Positions 17,005 through 23,577 of a DNA stretch of 64,000 nt are shown piece by piece. The notes below the pieces were generated by a model, which saw only the letters and a list, made by a program, of their open reading frames with translations, ran no database searches and had not been told where the DNA came from. Source of the DNA: Pseudomonas frederiksbergensis (GTDB taxonomy: Bacteria; Pseudomonadota; Gammaproteobacteria; Pseudomonadales; Pseudomonadaceae); contig NZ_CP017886.1 of assembly GCF_001874645.1 (NCBI RefSeq), positions 2,604,001 to 2,668,000 on the forward strand. Reading direction: 5' to 3'. Position numbers and translations under genes: made by a program. Position 1 is the first letter of the stretch. Every line of letters begins with the position of its first letter.

Positions 17005-18531
17005 TTATATGTCCTCCCCATCGTCTTCTGCCGGAAGGGGTGGATTTTTCTCTACACCTCTACACCCCTTGTATTCCGTGGCCTGTAGCGTATTTTCGAC
17101 CTCTACACCCTTGCCCTGTGTAGAGGCTTTTTCTACGCTGAAAGCCTTGTGTTCCGTGGCTTGTAGAGGTGTAGAGGTTTTTTGAGGGGTAGACGGGGAA
17201 AGGTAACGTGACCAGACCTCTACGAAGTCGGAACGCTCGTAACCCATCTTCCCTGAGTCGTACCCAATGCGTACCTGTTTCGAACTAATTTCGAACTCGG
17301 CAAGTTTCTTTTTAAGCTGGCTTTGGGTGATGGGTTTTCCCCGGTTCCAGGTTGCCCAAGGGGCTTCATCATCCGCCACCAATTCTTCTAAAAGCTGGGA
17401 GCTGAAAATCTTGCTCGCACGCTTCTGATCGAACACCTCCTTGATGCCAGCCAAAAGTTCTACGCCAGTGGTGGGCGTTTCCTCCTCAAGCCCATGAAGC
17501 GATATCGCGGCCTTTCGAGCCATCACCGGCCAATCACCATCGGCAACACCAGCGATTGCGAGCAACGGTTCCCAGCAGTCGTTTGCGCGGTCGTTCAGCC
17601 CTTCAATGATGGCTGGTCGAGCCGCGCCAACAATCAGTGCGTTGTCATCAGCAAAGCGAGCAATACGGCTACGCAAACGTGCCCACACAGCTTCATCGGA
17701 ATGACGAAGGTGGGCAGTGGTTTCGCCTGGCTTCTTGCGCCTCAGTCGAAGCGGGACGCTTCTGTCTGCCAAGGTGTCGGCAATCTTGCCAATACCACAC
17801 AGCGCCTTTGCCCCCCAGACCTGAAACTTGGTCGGCGTGTGATCGTCACCCACGCAACGAATGACGAATGCGGAATCACGGGTAAAGCCAGCATTCAGAA
17901 TGCCCCGCGCTTCCTCGTTGTCGCGCATGAAGGCGTCCACCTCATCTATAAGCAGGGTGGGCGACCACAACTCAATGGAGCGGAACAGCGCCGCCGTGGC
18001 AATGTCACTGGCCTGTAGCGGTCGATACGCCAGCTTGCCCAGGGTTGAAAGCATCACTGTCTTACCGCAACGCTTCTCCGGTGCAGTGATGTGGGCGATG
18101 GGAGCCACCTGCACAACGTCTGTCAGCCAGGTGAACACAACCCACAGCGCTGCGGCCCGGATCGTCTCCTTGTCGGCAATGACGTATTGCCCCATCGCCG
18201 ACACAATGTCATCGAGCAGGTCAGCGCCATCTACAGACTCGGACCAGATTTCGACCTCGGTAAAGAAGCCGTCACTGGCCGACTCCTTCCCCTCGTGAAC
18301 TGGGGCTGTGAGACGGTCCAGGTCCGCCATCGACAACACCTTGGTTTCCTTCACTTGCTGGCGAATGCGCGCCCAGGCTGCCGGGTCTTTATCGCGTGTG
18401 CGTTTCAGTTCATCGAGAATGTCCGGCGCATAAAGCGCGCCAGCATCTTTACTCAACTGCTTGATGGCCTCGGCTATCTTGTCGGTGGCTTCCCACTCTT
18501 TCGAGTGATCTTGCTTCTGCGGAATAGTCAT
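17005..18531 (-). CDS. DUF3631-domain P-loop protein, probable replication helicase/initiator of the element
   Basis: 508 residues. A P-loop-like APEKRCGKTVMLSTLGKL near residue 150, WSPTLLIDEVDAFMRDNEEARG as Walker B region and GAKALCGIGKIADTLADRS / VPLRLRRKKPGE as sensor and arginine region place it in the DUF3631 family, found at the C-terminus of many mobile-element primases. The C-terminal 90 residues are low-complexity Thr/Glu/Gly repeats (TPLQATEHKAFSVEKAST then NTLQATEYKGC), an internal near-duplication. With the zinc-finger protein just upstream it makes a split primase-helicase. Confidence 0.8.
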   Translation of the reverse strand: MTIPQKQDHSKEWEATDKIAEAIKQLSKDAGALYAPDILDELKRTRDKDPAAWARIRQQVKETKVLSMADLDRLTAPVHEGKESASDGFFTEVEIWSESVDGADLLDDIVSAMGQYVIADKETIRAAALWVVFTWLTDVVQVAPIAHITAPEKRCGKTVMLSTLGKLAYRPLQASDIATAALFRSIELWSPTLLIDEVDAFMRDNEEARGILNAGFTRDSAFVIRCVGDDHTPTKFQVWGAKALCGIGKIADTLADRSVPLRLRRKKPGETTAHLRHSDEAVWARLRSRIARFADDNALIVGAARPAIIEGLNDRANDCWEPLLAIAGVADGDWPVMARKAAISLHGLEEETPTTGVELLAGIKEVFDQKRASKIFSSQLLEELVADDEAPWATWNRGKPITQSQLKKKLAEFEISSKQVRIGYDSGKMGYERSDFVEVWSRYLSPSTPQKTSTPLQATEHKAFSVEKASTQGKGVEVENTLQATEYKGCRGVEKNPPLPAEDDGEDI

Positions 18532-18938
18532 TTGACCCCCAGGCGCTGCTTGGCCAACTCGAAACGCTGCAGATCGTCACCGGCCAACTTCCCCTGATCG
18601 AGCAGCGATTGGCCGATCCGGTACACCGTCTGCTCGAAGTCCAGCGCCTTTTTACTTGGCCCGACACGCTTACCCTTGTCACCGGGGAACAGGTCGCGAA
18701 GCTCCAGACCGATAGCCGTAACAATGTCTCTGGCGTTACAGCCAGCCCAGCACTTCAACAGAACTGTGCCGTCCGAAGTTTCGGTAATAGTCAGACTCGG
18801 GTTCTTGTCGTCATGCGCCGGGCAGCAGGCTTTCCACTTGTTCGGGCCAGTAGATTTAACCTTGTCCAAGCAACTAAGAACTTTTTCCAGACAAGCCGAT
18901 CCCGGCAACGCGACTTGGCGTTGTTGATTAACTGTCAT
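18528..18938 (-). CDS. Primase-type CHC2 zinc-finger protein
   Basis: 136 residues with a zinc-ribbon: WKACCPAHDDKNPSLTI near residue 35 and VLLKCWAGCNARDIV near residue 60, the DnaG/P4-alpha-type template-recognition finger. No Toprim or polymerase catalytic block follows; the rest is a short helical tail. It overlaps the DUF3631 gene by four bases, and the two together would correspond to halves of one larger primase-helicase seen in other satellites. Confidence 0.75.
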   Translation of the reverse strand: MTVNQQRQVALPGSACLEKVLSCLDKVKSTGPNKWKACCPAHDDKNPSLTITETSDGTVLLKCWAGCNARDIVTAIGLELRDLFPGDKGKRVGPSKKALDFEQTVYRIGQSLLDQGKLAGDDLQRFELAKQRLGVK

Positions 18939-18940
18939 GG

Positions 18941-19192
18941 TTAGTTCCTCAGTTCGAGTTTATCGAGCTGGCTATTCAGACTCTCAACTTCACAATCAAG
19001 AAAATTGTGATAATCGCCTGCCAAATATTTAGCGACAGCGGCAAGTTGTTCTGCGTGATGATTGTGCCCCTTCTCAAATGAACTACTGATTGCATAGGTC
19101 AAAGAGTCAAACCACCGCATATATTCGCGTGCGACTTGCAGTTGATCGATAGCATCATTGGCGATGGTGGTAACAGTTGGTTGAGTAGTCAT
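18941..19192 (-). CDS. Hypothetical small helical protein
   Basis: 83 residues, not recognised. Predicted to be mostly helical (IANDAIDQLQVAREYMRWF, EQLAAVAKYLAGDYHNFL), mildly acidic, no membrane segment. Its start overlaps the preceding stop in TAATG and it ends two bases before the zinc-finger gene, so it is a true member of the replication operon. Base composition is AT-richer than the neighbours. Confidence 0.6.
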   Translation of the reverse strand: MTTQPTVTTIANDAIDQLQVAREYMRWFDSLTYAISSSFEKGHNHHAEQLAAVAKYLAGDYHNFLDCEVESLNSQLDKLELRN

Positions 19193-19659
19193 TACTTGGC
19201 CCCCTTCAACATCGCTTCATAGAAACGGGCGCGGGCCATCTCGGCGTTGTACCGTTCGTGGCGAACTTTCAGGCTGGACTTGGTGTTGAGCTGGGCAATG
19301 GCACGGGCGCGGTGACGCTCGATCTTGTGCTGAATGTCGGACGGACTGAGGGCGAAGATATTCATGGGTGTAGCTCCTATTGCTGAGGAACTACCGGCAT
19401 CATTTGGCGTTGATGGGCGGTAGTGCTGTGCAGGTCGCCAAAACCGGGGCAAAAGGAACCCGGTGCACACGAATGTGCCCCACACAGCACCACCATAAAT
19501 CGAGGGCGAAAAAAAACTCCGCGCTGATAGGTGGGAGCTTTGTGCTCCAGTTGCATTCGGGTTTGGCGTCCCGGTCACTGAATTTGCAGTGACCAGCCGA
19601 CGATACATGCTGAAACGTGGCGAGACAATAGCCTTGTCGCCAGATTGATAGATGGTCAT
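19192..19659 (-). CDS. Orphan reading frame with two well-placed starts (155 or 57 residues)
   Basis: The long form starts at ATG 19659, four bases after the alpA stop with an AGGAGG nine bases upstream. A second ATG at 19365 has its own AGGAG about nine bases upstream and yields a 57-residue helical basic protein (PSDIQHKIERHRARAIAQL...EMARARFYEAML). The first 98 residues are Ser/Gly/Pro-rich with odd composition (TGTPNPNATGAQSSHLSARS, GGAVWGTFVCTGF) and recall the poorly understood Ash-type frames of P4-like satellites; that likeness is from memory and weak. The 57-residue product is the safer call. Confidence 0.45.
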   Translation of the reverse strand: MTIYQSGDKAIVSPRFSMYRRLVTANSVTGTPNPNATGAQSSHLSARSFFSPSIYGGAVWGTFVCTGFLLPRFWRPAQHYRPSTPNDAGSSSAIGATPMNIFALSPSDIQHKIERHRARAIAQLNTKSSLKVRHERYNAEMARARFYEAMLKGAK

Positions 19660-19663
19660 GGGG

Positions 19664-19882
19664 TTAGCCCTCCTGGCAAGACAGGAAAGCGTCTACTGGT
19701 TCAGGGTCCCAACGAACGGAACGACCGAACCGAATAGGCTCAGGGAAGCCGGGAGTCTTGGACCAGCGCCACCAGGTAGAGCGGCTGACTTGGTACTTGG
19801 CGCAAAGCTGGGCAGCGGTAGCCCGTGCGCCACGTACAGGAAGGTTAGGTGCATCAGTGTTGCTGTCGGCAATTTGAGCCAT
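19664..19882 (-). CDS. AlpA-family DNA-binding regulator
   Basis: Start at ATG 19882 with GGAGAG eight bases upstream gives 72 residues, normal for AlpA; a longer frame to 20044 has no ribosome site. The winged helix-turn-helix is clear: ATAAQLCAKYQVSRSTWWRW, then KTPGFPEPIRFGRSVRW and PVDAFL. AlpA proteins act as excisionases and as activators of the satellite's own operon, and in PICIs they are the usual master regulator. It is the first gene of the leftward operon. Confidence 0.85.
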   Translation of the reverse strand: MAQIADSNTDAPNLPVRGARATAAQLCAKYQVSRSTWWRWSKTPGFPEPIRFGRSVRWDPEPVDAFLSCQEG

Positions 19883-20012
19883 GGTCGATCTCTCCAAAAA
19901 CTGGAAAAACCGAAGGGATTGACGTGTAAATCGTCGGAAATTGAACCACTGCATGTGCAACCAGTGTTGCGCAATAGTTCTTCCGGGAATAAAGTCCGTC
20001 CGTGTTAGCCAA

Positions 20013-20033
20013 TGGTAAAAGATTCTTTTACCA
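20013..20033. promoter_or_regulatory. Perfect 21-base palindrome, candidate operator
   Basis: TGGTAAAAGA, a central T and TCTTTTACCA are exact complements. It sits 131 bases upstream of the alpA start and five bases before a TTGACA on the plus strand. Its position suggests a dimeric regulator controlling the alpA operon or a divergent transcript; which protein binds is unknown. Confidence 0.5.
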
Positions 20034-20071
20034 AAAGTTGACACATTGAAGCCGTCTCAAATGCTTCTCCC

Positions 20072-20167
20072 CTCGGGGTTGTGTGCTGGCCTGGCTGGTA
20101 CGCAGAAGACGTTGCAAGCGTCTTTCCCGAATAGGCCCCAGCGTTGCAAGCGCTGGGGCTTTTCTTT
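20072..20167 (+). ncRNA. Candidate small RNA ending in twin hairpins
   Basis: A TTGACA at 20038-20043 could start a rightward transcript at about 20072, though the -10 is poor. The transcript would contain stem AAGACG/CGTCTT with loop TTGCAAG (20106-20124) and stem GCCCCAGCG/CGCTGGGGC with the same loop TTGCAAG (20135-20159), then TTTTCTTT. It runs opposite to alpA and contains no gene. Satellites such as P4 use small RNAs for immunity; the comparison is inference. Confidence 0.3.
20135..20167 (+). terminator. Strong intrinsic terminator, plus strand
   Basis: A nine-pair perfect stem (20135-20143 with 20151-20159), seven-base loop and TTTTCTTT tail. No plus-strand protein gene lies upstream inside the element, so it either ends a small RNA or guards against antisense reading of the integrase gene. 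Confidence 0.7.
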
Positions 20168-20250
20168 GTCTGAATACTTGTCAGGTGCGCCCGCATAGTA
20201 ACGGCACGTTTCATGACGCCGCAAGACGTACAAAAAAGGCTCATTTACCG

Positions 20251-20310
20251 CTGTTTATGTCCCTTTATGTGCCTTTATGTCCCTTTACGTACCCTCACGT
20301 ACCCTGACGC
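20251..20310. repeat. Six tandem 10-bp repeats (iteron-like)
   Basis: Exact 10-base periodicity: CTGTTTATGT, CCCTTTATGT, GCCTTTATGT, CCCTTTACGT, ACCCTCACGT, ACCCTGACGC. The array lies 19 bases beyond the integrase stop. Directly repeated short units like these mark replication origins of satellites and plasmids (bound by the initiator) or clustered regulator sites. Too short and gapless for CRISPR. Confidence 0.65.
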
Positions 20311-20328
20311 CCCCAAAACTTTGCGATT

Positions 20329-21753
20329 TTAATGATACCGTTCGTCGGATTCACCGTTTCTATGGCTGTTTTTTACCTCTCCTAGTACTTTTGCCAACGC
20401 CAGATCGAACAAATCGATCCCCCGTCGCTTTTCTGGCAGGGCCGCTTCGGGATTGTTGCGATAGTGCCTGGCTACAATGCCGGTCTGGCCGTGAGCCTGG
20501 AGAAGGTCTGATAGACGATCGTCAATCCCATGCTTCTGCATAAGCTGGGTACAGGTACGGCGTAGATCGCGAGGGGAAAACGATGATGACTGGACGCCCG
20601 CAATGATGGAGTGTTCGGAGTCCAGCCAATCGGCCACTGCGTGAGTCGGACTGCTGATAACAAAAGGTTGCTTACCGTGAGTTGTCCAAGGCCACTGGTG
20701 ATCGCCGTTAATCTCTCGTACCCGCTGGATCAGTTCGATAGCTCGTTTGGTAAGCGGTACCAGATGTACCCGACTCATCGTCTGGCCACCTCTTCCCTTG
20801 CGGTGAATGAGCTGCACTGTCCCGGCATCCAAATCGTAATCCGCCCAGGTCGTTTCGATTATGTTTTTGATCCGTTGACCAGCAGTGGCAACAACGAACT
20901 TAAACAGCAGCGCCATGACAGGGCCGATGCCCTCGGTAGATTCAATGGTTTCCCAGAACTGTCGAAGTTCAACATCCGACAATGCTCGCTCAACAGGAGC
21001 AGATGTTTTCTCTACCTTTACCAAAGAGGCAGGATTGCTTTCTAAGCCATACACCTTTGCATTGGTACGACCCACTACACTTTCAGCAGTAAGCCCATGG
21101 CGAAATGCAGCGGACAAGTAAGAGCGCATACGGTCGGCCTGAACCTTTGACCCTCGGTCCCATATTGGATTGAGAATCGCCAGAATGTGATCTGGACGAA
21201 TGTCCTTGGCTTTCATCAGTGCAATCGTAGGGTGCGGGGTCTTTATGTTGGTCAAGTACAACCGCTCCAGCTCGGTAGTGACCCCAGGCGTAGCTTTCCC
21301 TTTGCGCGATTCGATGTAGTCAAGGAACAGATCACCGAAAGACCCACGGGACGCCTCAATCTCAGCCAATCGCTGGCGCTCGAAAATCTCGGCCTTTGCA
21401 GCATCTTGGGCGGCGACCTCATCAGATAGAGCAATGAGTTTTTGTTCAGCCTGTTGCTCGATGTACGCGACTAGGCCACCGGCAATGGCAACCTCGCCAG
21501 AAATACGCATAGCTTCAGCGCGAAGTCCGCCCAGGTCGAGTTCTGCAGTCGCCGGTCGAGGCTTCTTTGCAAGCATGCCAATTTGTAGTCGCTTATCGCT
21601 CTTGGGAGTTCGCTCACGGTAGTAAGCAATGATTGCCCCCGAAGCCTTGCGCTCCAGCAGCAGTGTCCCTTTCCCGCGGGAACCAACCGGCTCAGATTGC
21701 CGAGTCTTCACCGTATAGGCTTCCATCTCGGTCATACGTCCGCGCTTTGCCAT
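20329..21753 (-). CDS. Tyrosine-family site-specific integrase
   Basis: Start taken at ATG 21753 (474 residues); an upstream extension to 21870 crosses the arm-site region. The N-terminal half is an arm- and core-binding region rich in Arg/Lys. The catalytic half shows ATAGQRIKNIIETTW (first Arg), HRKGRGGQTMSRVHLVPL (Lys turn), FSPRDLRRTCTQLM (second Arg, with Arg where most family members have His) and ARHYRNN (Tyr nucleophile). It is coded leftward, its start 152 bases from attR, and would act at the tRNA-Thr site. Confidence 0.93.
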   Translation of the reverse strand: MAKRGRMTEMEAYTVKTRQSEPVGSRGKGTLLLERKASGAIIAYYRERTPKSDKRLQIGMLAKKPRPATAELDLGGLRAEAMRISGEVAIAGGLVAYIEQQAEQKLIALSDEVAAQDAAKAEIFERQRLAEIEASRGSFGDLFLDYIESRKGKATPGVTTELERLYLTNIKTPHPTIALMKAKDIRPDHILAILNPIWDRGSKVQADRMRSYLSAAFRHGLTAESVVGRTNAKVYGLESNPASLVKVEKTSAPVERALSDVELRQFWETIESTEGIGPVMALLFKFVVATAGQRIKNIIETTWADYDLDAGTVQLIHRKGRGGQTMSRVHLVPLTKRAIELIQRVREINGDHQWPWTTHGKQPFVISSPTHAVADWLDSEHSIIAGVQSSSFSPRDLRRTCTQLMQKHGIDDRLSDLLQAHGQTGIVARHYRNNPEAALPEKRRGIDLFDLALAKVLGEVKNSHRNGESDERYH

Positions 21754-21756
21754 TCC

Positions 21757-21779
21757 TTTCCCCGTTCGTTCCCCGTTTC
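21757..21779 (+). repeat. Right arm-type site pair, overlapping the integrase promoter region
   Basis: 23 bases identical to 10685-10707, two TTCCCCGTT units 11 bases apart. They lie three bases upstream of the integrase start codon, so integrase binding here could also repress its own translation or transcription. A further inverted unit (GAAACGGGGAAAA) lies at 21876-21888. Confidence 0.6.
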
Positions 21780-21904
21780 GCGTGCAAAGGTACGCTAACT
21801 GGTGAAACGTAGAAAGACAACGAAACAGCGAAAAGCCACGTAAATAGTGGGCTTCATGGAAAAATGACACTTTATGAAACGGGGAAAAACATCAAATTAA
21901 GCGG

Positions 21905-21951
21905 CTTGTAATCAGTAGTTCCCGGGTTCGACTCCTGGTGCCGGCACCATA
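21905..21951 (+). repeat. attR core: 47-bp copy of the tRNA-Thr 3' half
   Basis: Partner of 10572-10618, with T at 21919 where the gene has G. It lacks the 5' half, so it is not a functional tRNA. Marks the right end of the element. Confidence 0.93.
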
Positions 21952-21960
21952 CAAAACGAA

Positions 21961-21992
21961 GCCCTCGCAGAAATGCGAGGGCTTTGTTGTTT
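21961..21992 (+). terminator. Original tRNA-Thr terminator, displaced by the insertion
   Basis: GCCCTCGCA, GAAA loop, TGCGAGGGC, then TTTGTTGTTT. It lies ten bases after the attR copy of the tRNA end, as expected for the terminator of the pre-insertion tRNA gene. Confidence 0.8.
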
Positions 21993-22014
21993 CCGGGGTT
22001 TGGAAAAGCAGGTC

Positions 22015-22359
22015 TTAGTGACCCGCGCTCCCGCCTAGGGGGCCTTTGCCGAGAAAGGGGGCGGTTTCCACTTCCAGCATCAGCAACACCATTTCCGTCA
22101 ACTCGGCGTCGGACTTCTGTCCCGCATAGAGGTCATGCAGTGCTTTGGCGAAGGGAATACGCAGGTCCTGGTTTTCTTCGCGGGCGGTATCGCTGTATTG
22201 CATTAGTTCGCCGATGGATCGCAGCACAGCCGCTTGCCACCGAGCGGTGGTCCTAGGACCATCGCTGGTGATTGCAATCAACTTATCCTTCGTCAGTTGG
22301 CGAAGGGCTGGTTCCCGCAACGGCTTAAGCGGCTTTGGGTTGCGAGTGATCTTTGACAT
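22015..22359 (-). CDS. Hypothetical protein
   Basis: 114 residues, not recognised. Basic at the N-terminus (MSKITRNPKPLKPL), then helical (ARWQAAVLRSIGELMQYSD, PFAKALHDLYAG), with a Gly-rich end. It overlaps the upstream carboxymuconolactone-decarboxylase-like gene by 35 bases, so both are probably one transcript. A cytoplasmic partner of that protein is possible but not shown. Confidence 0.6.
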   Translation of the reverse strand: MSKITRNPKPLKPLREPALRQLTKDKLIAITSDGPRTTARWQAAVLRSIGELMQYSDTAREENQDLRIPFAKALHDLYAGQKSDAELTEMVLLMLEVETAPFLGKGPLGGSAGH

Positions 22360-22723
22360 ACCGGACGATACTCAGCGTTTCCTGCCGGAACTGCTCGTAG
22401 TCGATCTGCTGGCCGTTAATAAAGGTGCTGCCCATCATGGTCAGCGCCCCCATGAAGCTGGCTTCGGAAATTTCCTCGTCGCTCGCGCCAAACAAGCGCG
22501 CGGCTTCGGTATGGAACAGGGCGCAATACTTACAACGGGTCGCCCCGGACACCGCCAGACCTATCAACTCCTTGTACTTATTAGGAATCTTGGTATCCGC
22601 CAGCCAAAAGTCCCGGGCTACGCTCCAGAATCCGATCGCTCCGCCTTCCGGCATCTGCTTAATCCACTCCGGTACCTGACCCAGGGTCTGTTCAATTTCC
22701 CGATAGGTATCACGAATGGCCAT
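22325..22723 (-). CDS. Carboxymuconolactone decarboxylase-like (AhpD-type) protein
   Basis: 132 residues with the family's central helix pair and a redox CxxC: GATRCKYCALFHTEAARLFG near residues 60-80 (the CxxC and the following His are the AhpD catalytic triad area). YKELIGLAVSG precedes it in the usual position. CMD-family members with CxxC are alkylhydroperoxidase-like reductases. Substrate unknown. It leads a two-gene leftward unit just outside the island. Confidence 0.8.
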   Translation of the reverse strand: MAIRDTYREIEQTLGQVPEWIKQMPEGGAIGFWSVARDFWLADTKIPNKYKELIGLAVSGATRCKYCALFHTEAARLFGASDEEISEASFMGALTMMGSTFINGQQIDYEQFRQETLSIVRYVKDHSQPKAA

Positions 22724-22958
22724 TTGGCACCTCCTTACCTCTCTGGAGACATCTGCTTCAGAGGTACAACTAGTTTAGTTCGCTGGCGGCCATGCCAGAG
22801 CCGGTAGCAGGACGACGCCAGCAATCAATCCTTAAATATTGTAGAAACAATAGGATGGACTTAGACTTTTTTGGCGCAATGACGTACCGCTAAATACTTG
22901 GAGTTATCAGACTTAGCCCTCGCAGATGGACGCGAGGGTAATCAACCAATCCAACTCG

Positions 22959-23324
22959 CTACGCGGCAAGCTCGACGTAGCTCGACTCCCCACCTCCAGT
23001 TGCCCCCGACAACCAACCCCAGACGAAGCTCAAAGTAGTACGTCCTGCGTGGTCAACACCTACCGTGCCACGAGACCAGCCGGCAAGAATTTCACCGTCC
23101 GTAGTTAAGCAATGGTAAAGAAGTTCAAGGGTATCGGCGCCTGTCACACGTCCGACTTGATTACCCATGCGGATGCGGCCGCCTTGGTAAGTACCCCAAA
23201 TGGCTTCATCCTCGACATGGTAATGAAATACGGTACCTGCGCCGGATAGCCCGTGGGTGTTGCCCGCTACCGTGAATCGGCGATTGTTCAAACGCTCGCT
23301 GATTTGAGAACAGGGGATTTCCAT
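22959..23324 (-). CDS. Small beta-barrel protein of the family often mislabelled 'N-acetylglutamate synthase'
   Basis: 121 residues with the pattern NRRFTVAGN, VFHYHVEDEAIWGTYQGGRIRMG, and LSFVWGWLSGATGGGESSYVEL (long blocks abbreviated by position). These repeated Trp/Gly-rich strands suggest a lipocalin/avidin-like barrel. Homologues carry the name N-acetylglutamate synthase in databases, but nothing here resembles an acetyltransferase. Function unknown. Single gene on its strand. Confidence 0.65.
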   Translation of the reverse strand: MEIPCSQISERLNNRRFTVAGNTHGLSGAGTVFHYHVEDEAIWGTYQGGRIRMGNQVGRVTGADTLELLYHCLTTDGEILAGWSRGTVGVDHAGRTTLSFVWGWLSGATGGGESSYVELAA

Positions 23325-23507
23325 GAATGTCGTGTCCTTTTGTCAAGATATTCCATTCCATCGTTCGCCTGATCTTGAGCTGTTTTGTCGCGACTGATGA
23401 AGGTGCTGCTTCGGCTAGCTCTGGAGCTGCAAACGACTAGATAAAACGCAAGATGGGTTCACTGTCCGCTTACGTAATGTCACTGCCTGAACCGGATCCG
23501 CGCACAA

Positions 23508-23538
23508 GAAAAAGCCCCGAACCAGTCGGGGCTTTCTT
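23508..23538 (-). terminator. Terminator of the OprD-family porin gene
   Basis: AGCCCCGA and TCGGGGCT around ACCAG, followed on the minus strand by five T (TTTTTC). The plus-strand side also has a T-rich tail, so it may be bidirectional. Confidence 0.75.
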
Positions 23539-23577
23539 GTTTCGGCCTTGCATCAGGCTTCAATCAGACAATCATCA

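Larger units (their letters stand above)
19883..20328. other. 446-base control region between alpA and the integrase gene
   Basis: No credible gene. It holds, left to right, the alpA leader, a perfect 21-base palindrome, a TTGACA, two hairpins with the same loop (the second a terminator reading rightward) and six 10-base tandem repeats. This is where promoters, operators and a replication origin would be expected. Confidence 0.7.

Noticed and set aside
20251..20310. CRISPR-like array
   Set aside because: The units are 10 bases and directly abut with no spacers; iteron-like tandem repeats explain them better.
22916..22938. Hairpin CCCTCGC...GCGAGGG as a terminator
   Set aside because: No T run on either strand; at most a remnant resembling the tRNA-Thr terminator at 21961.
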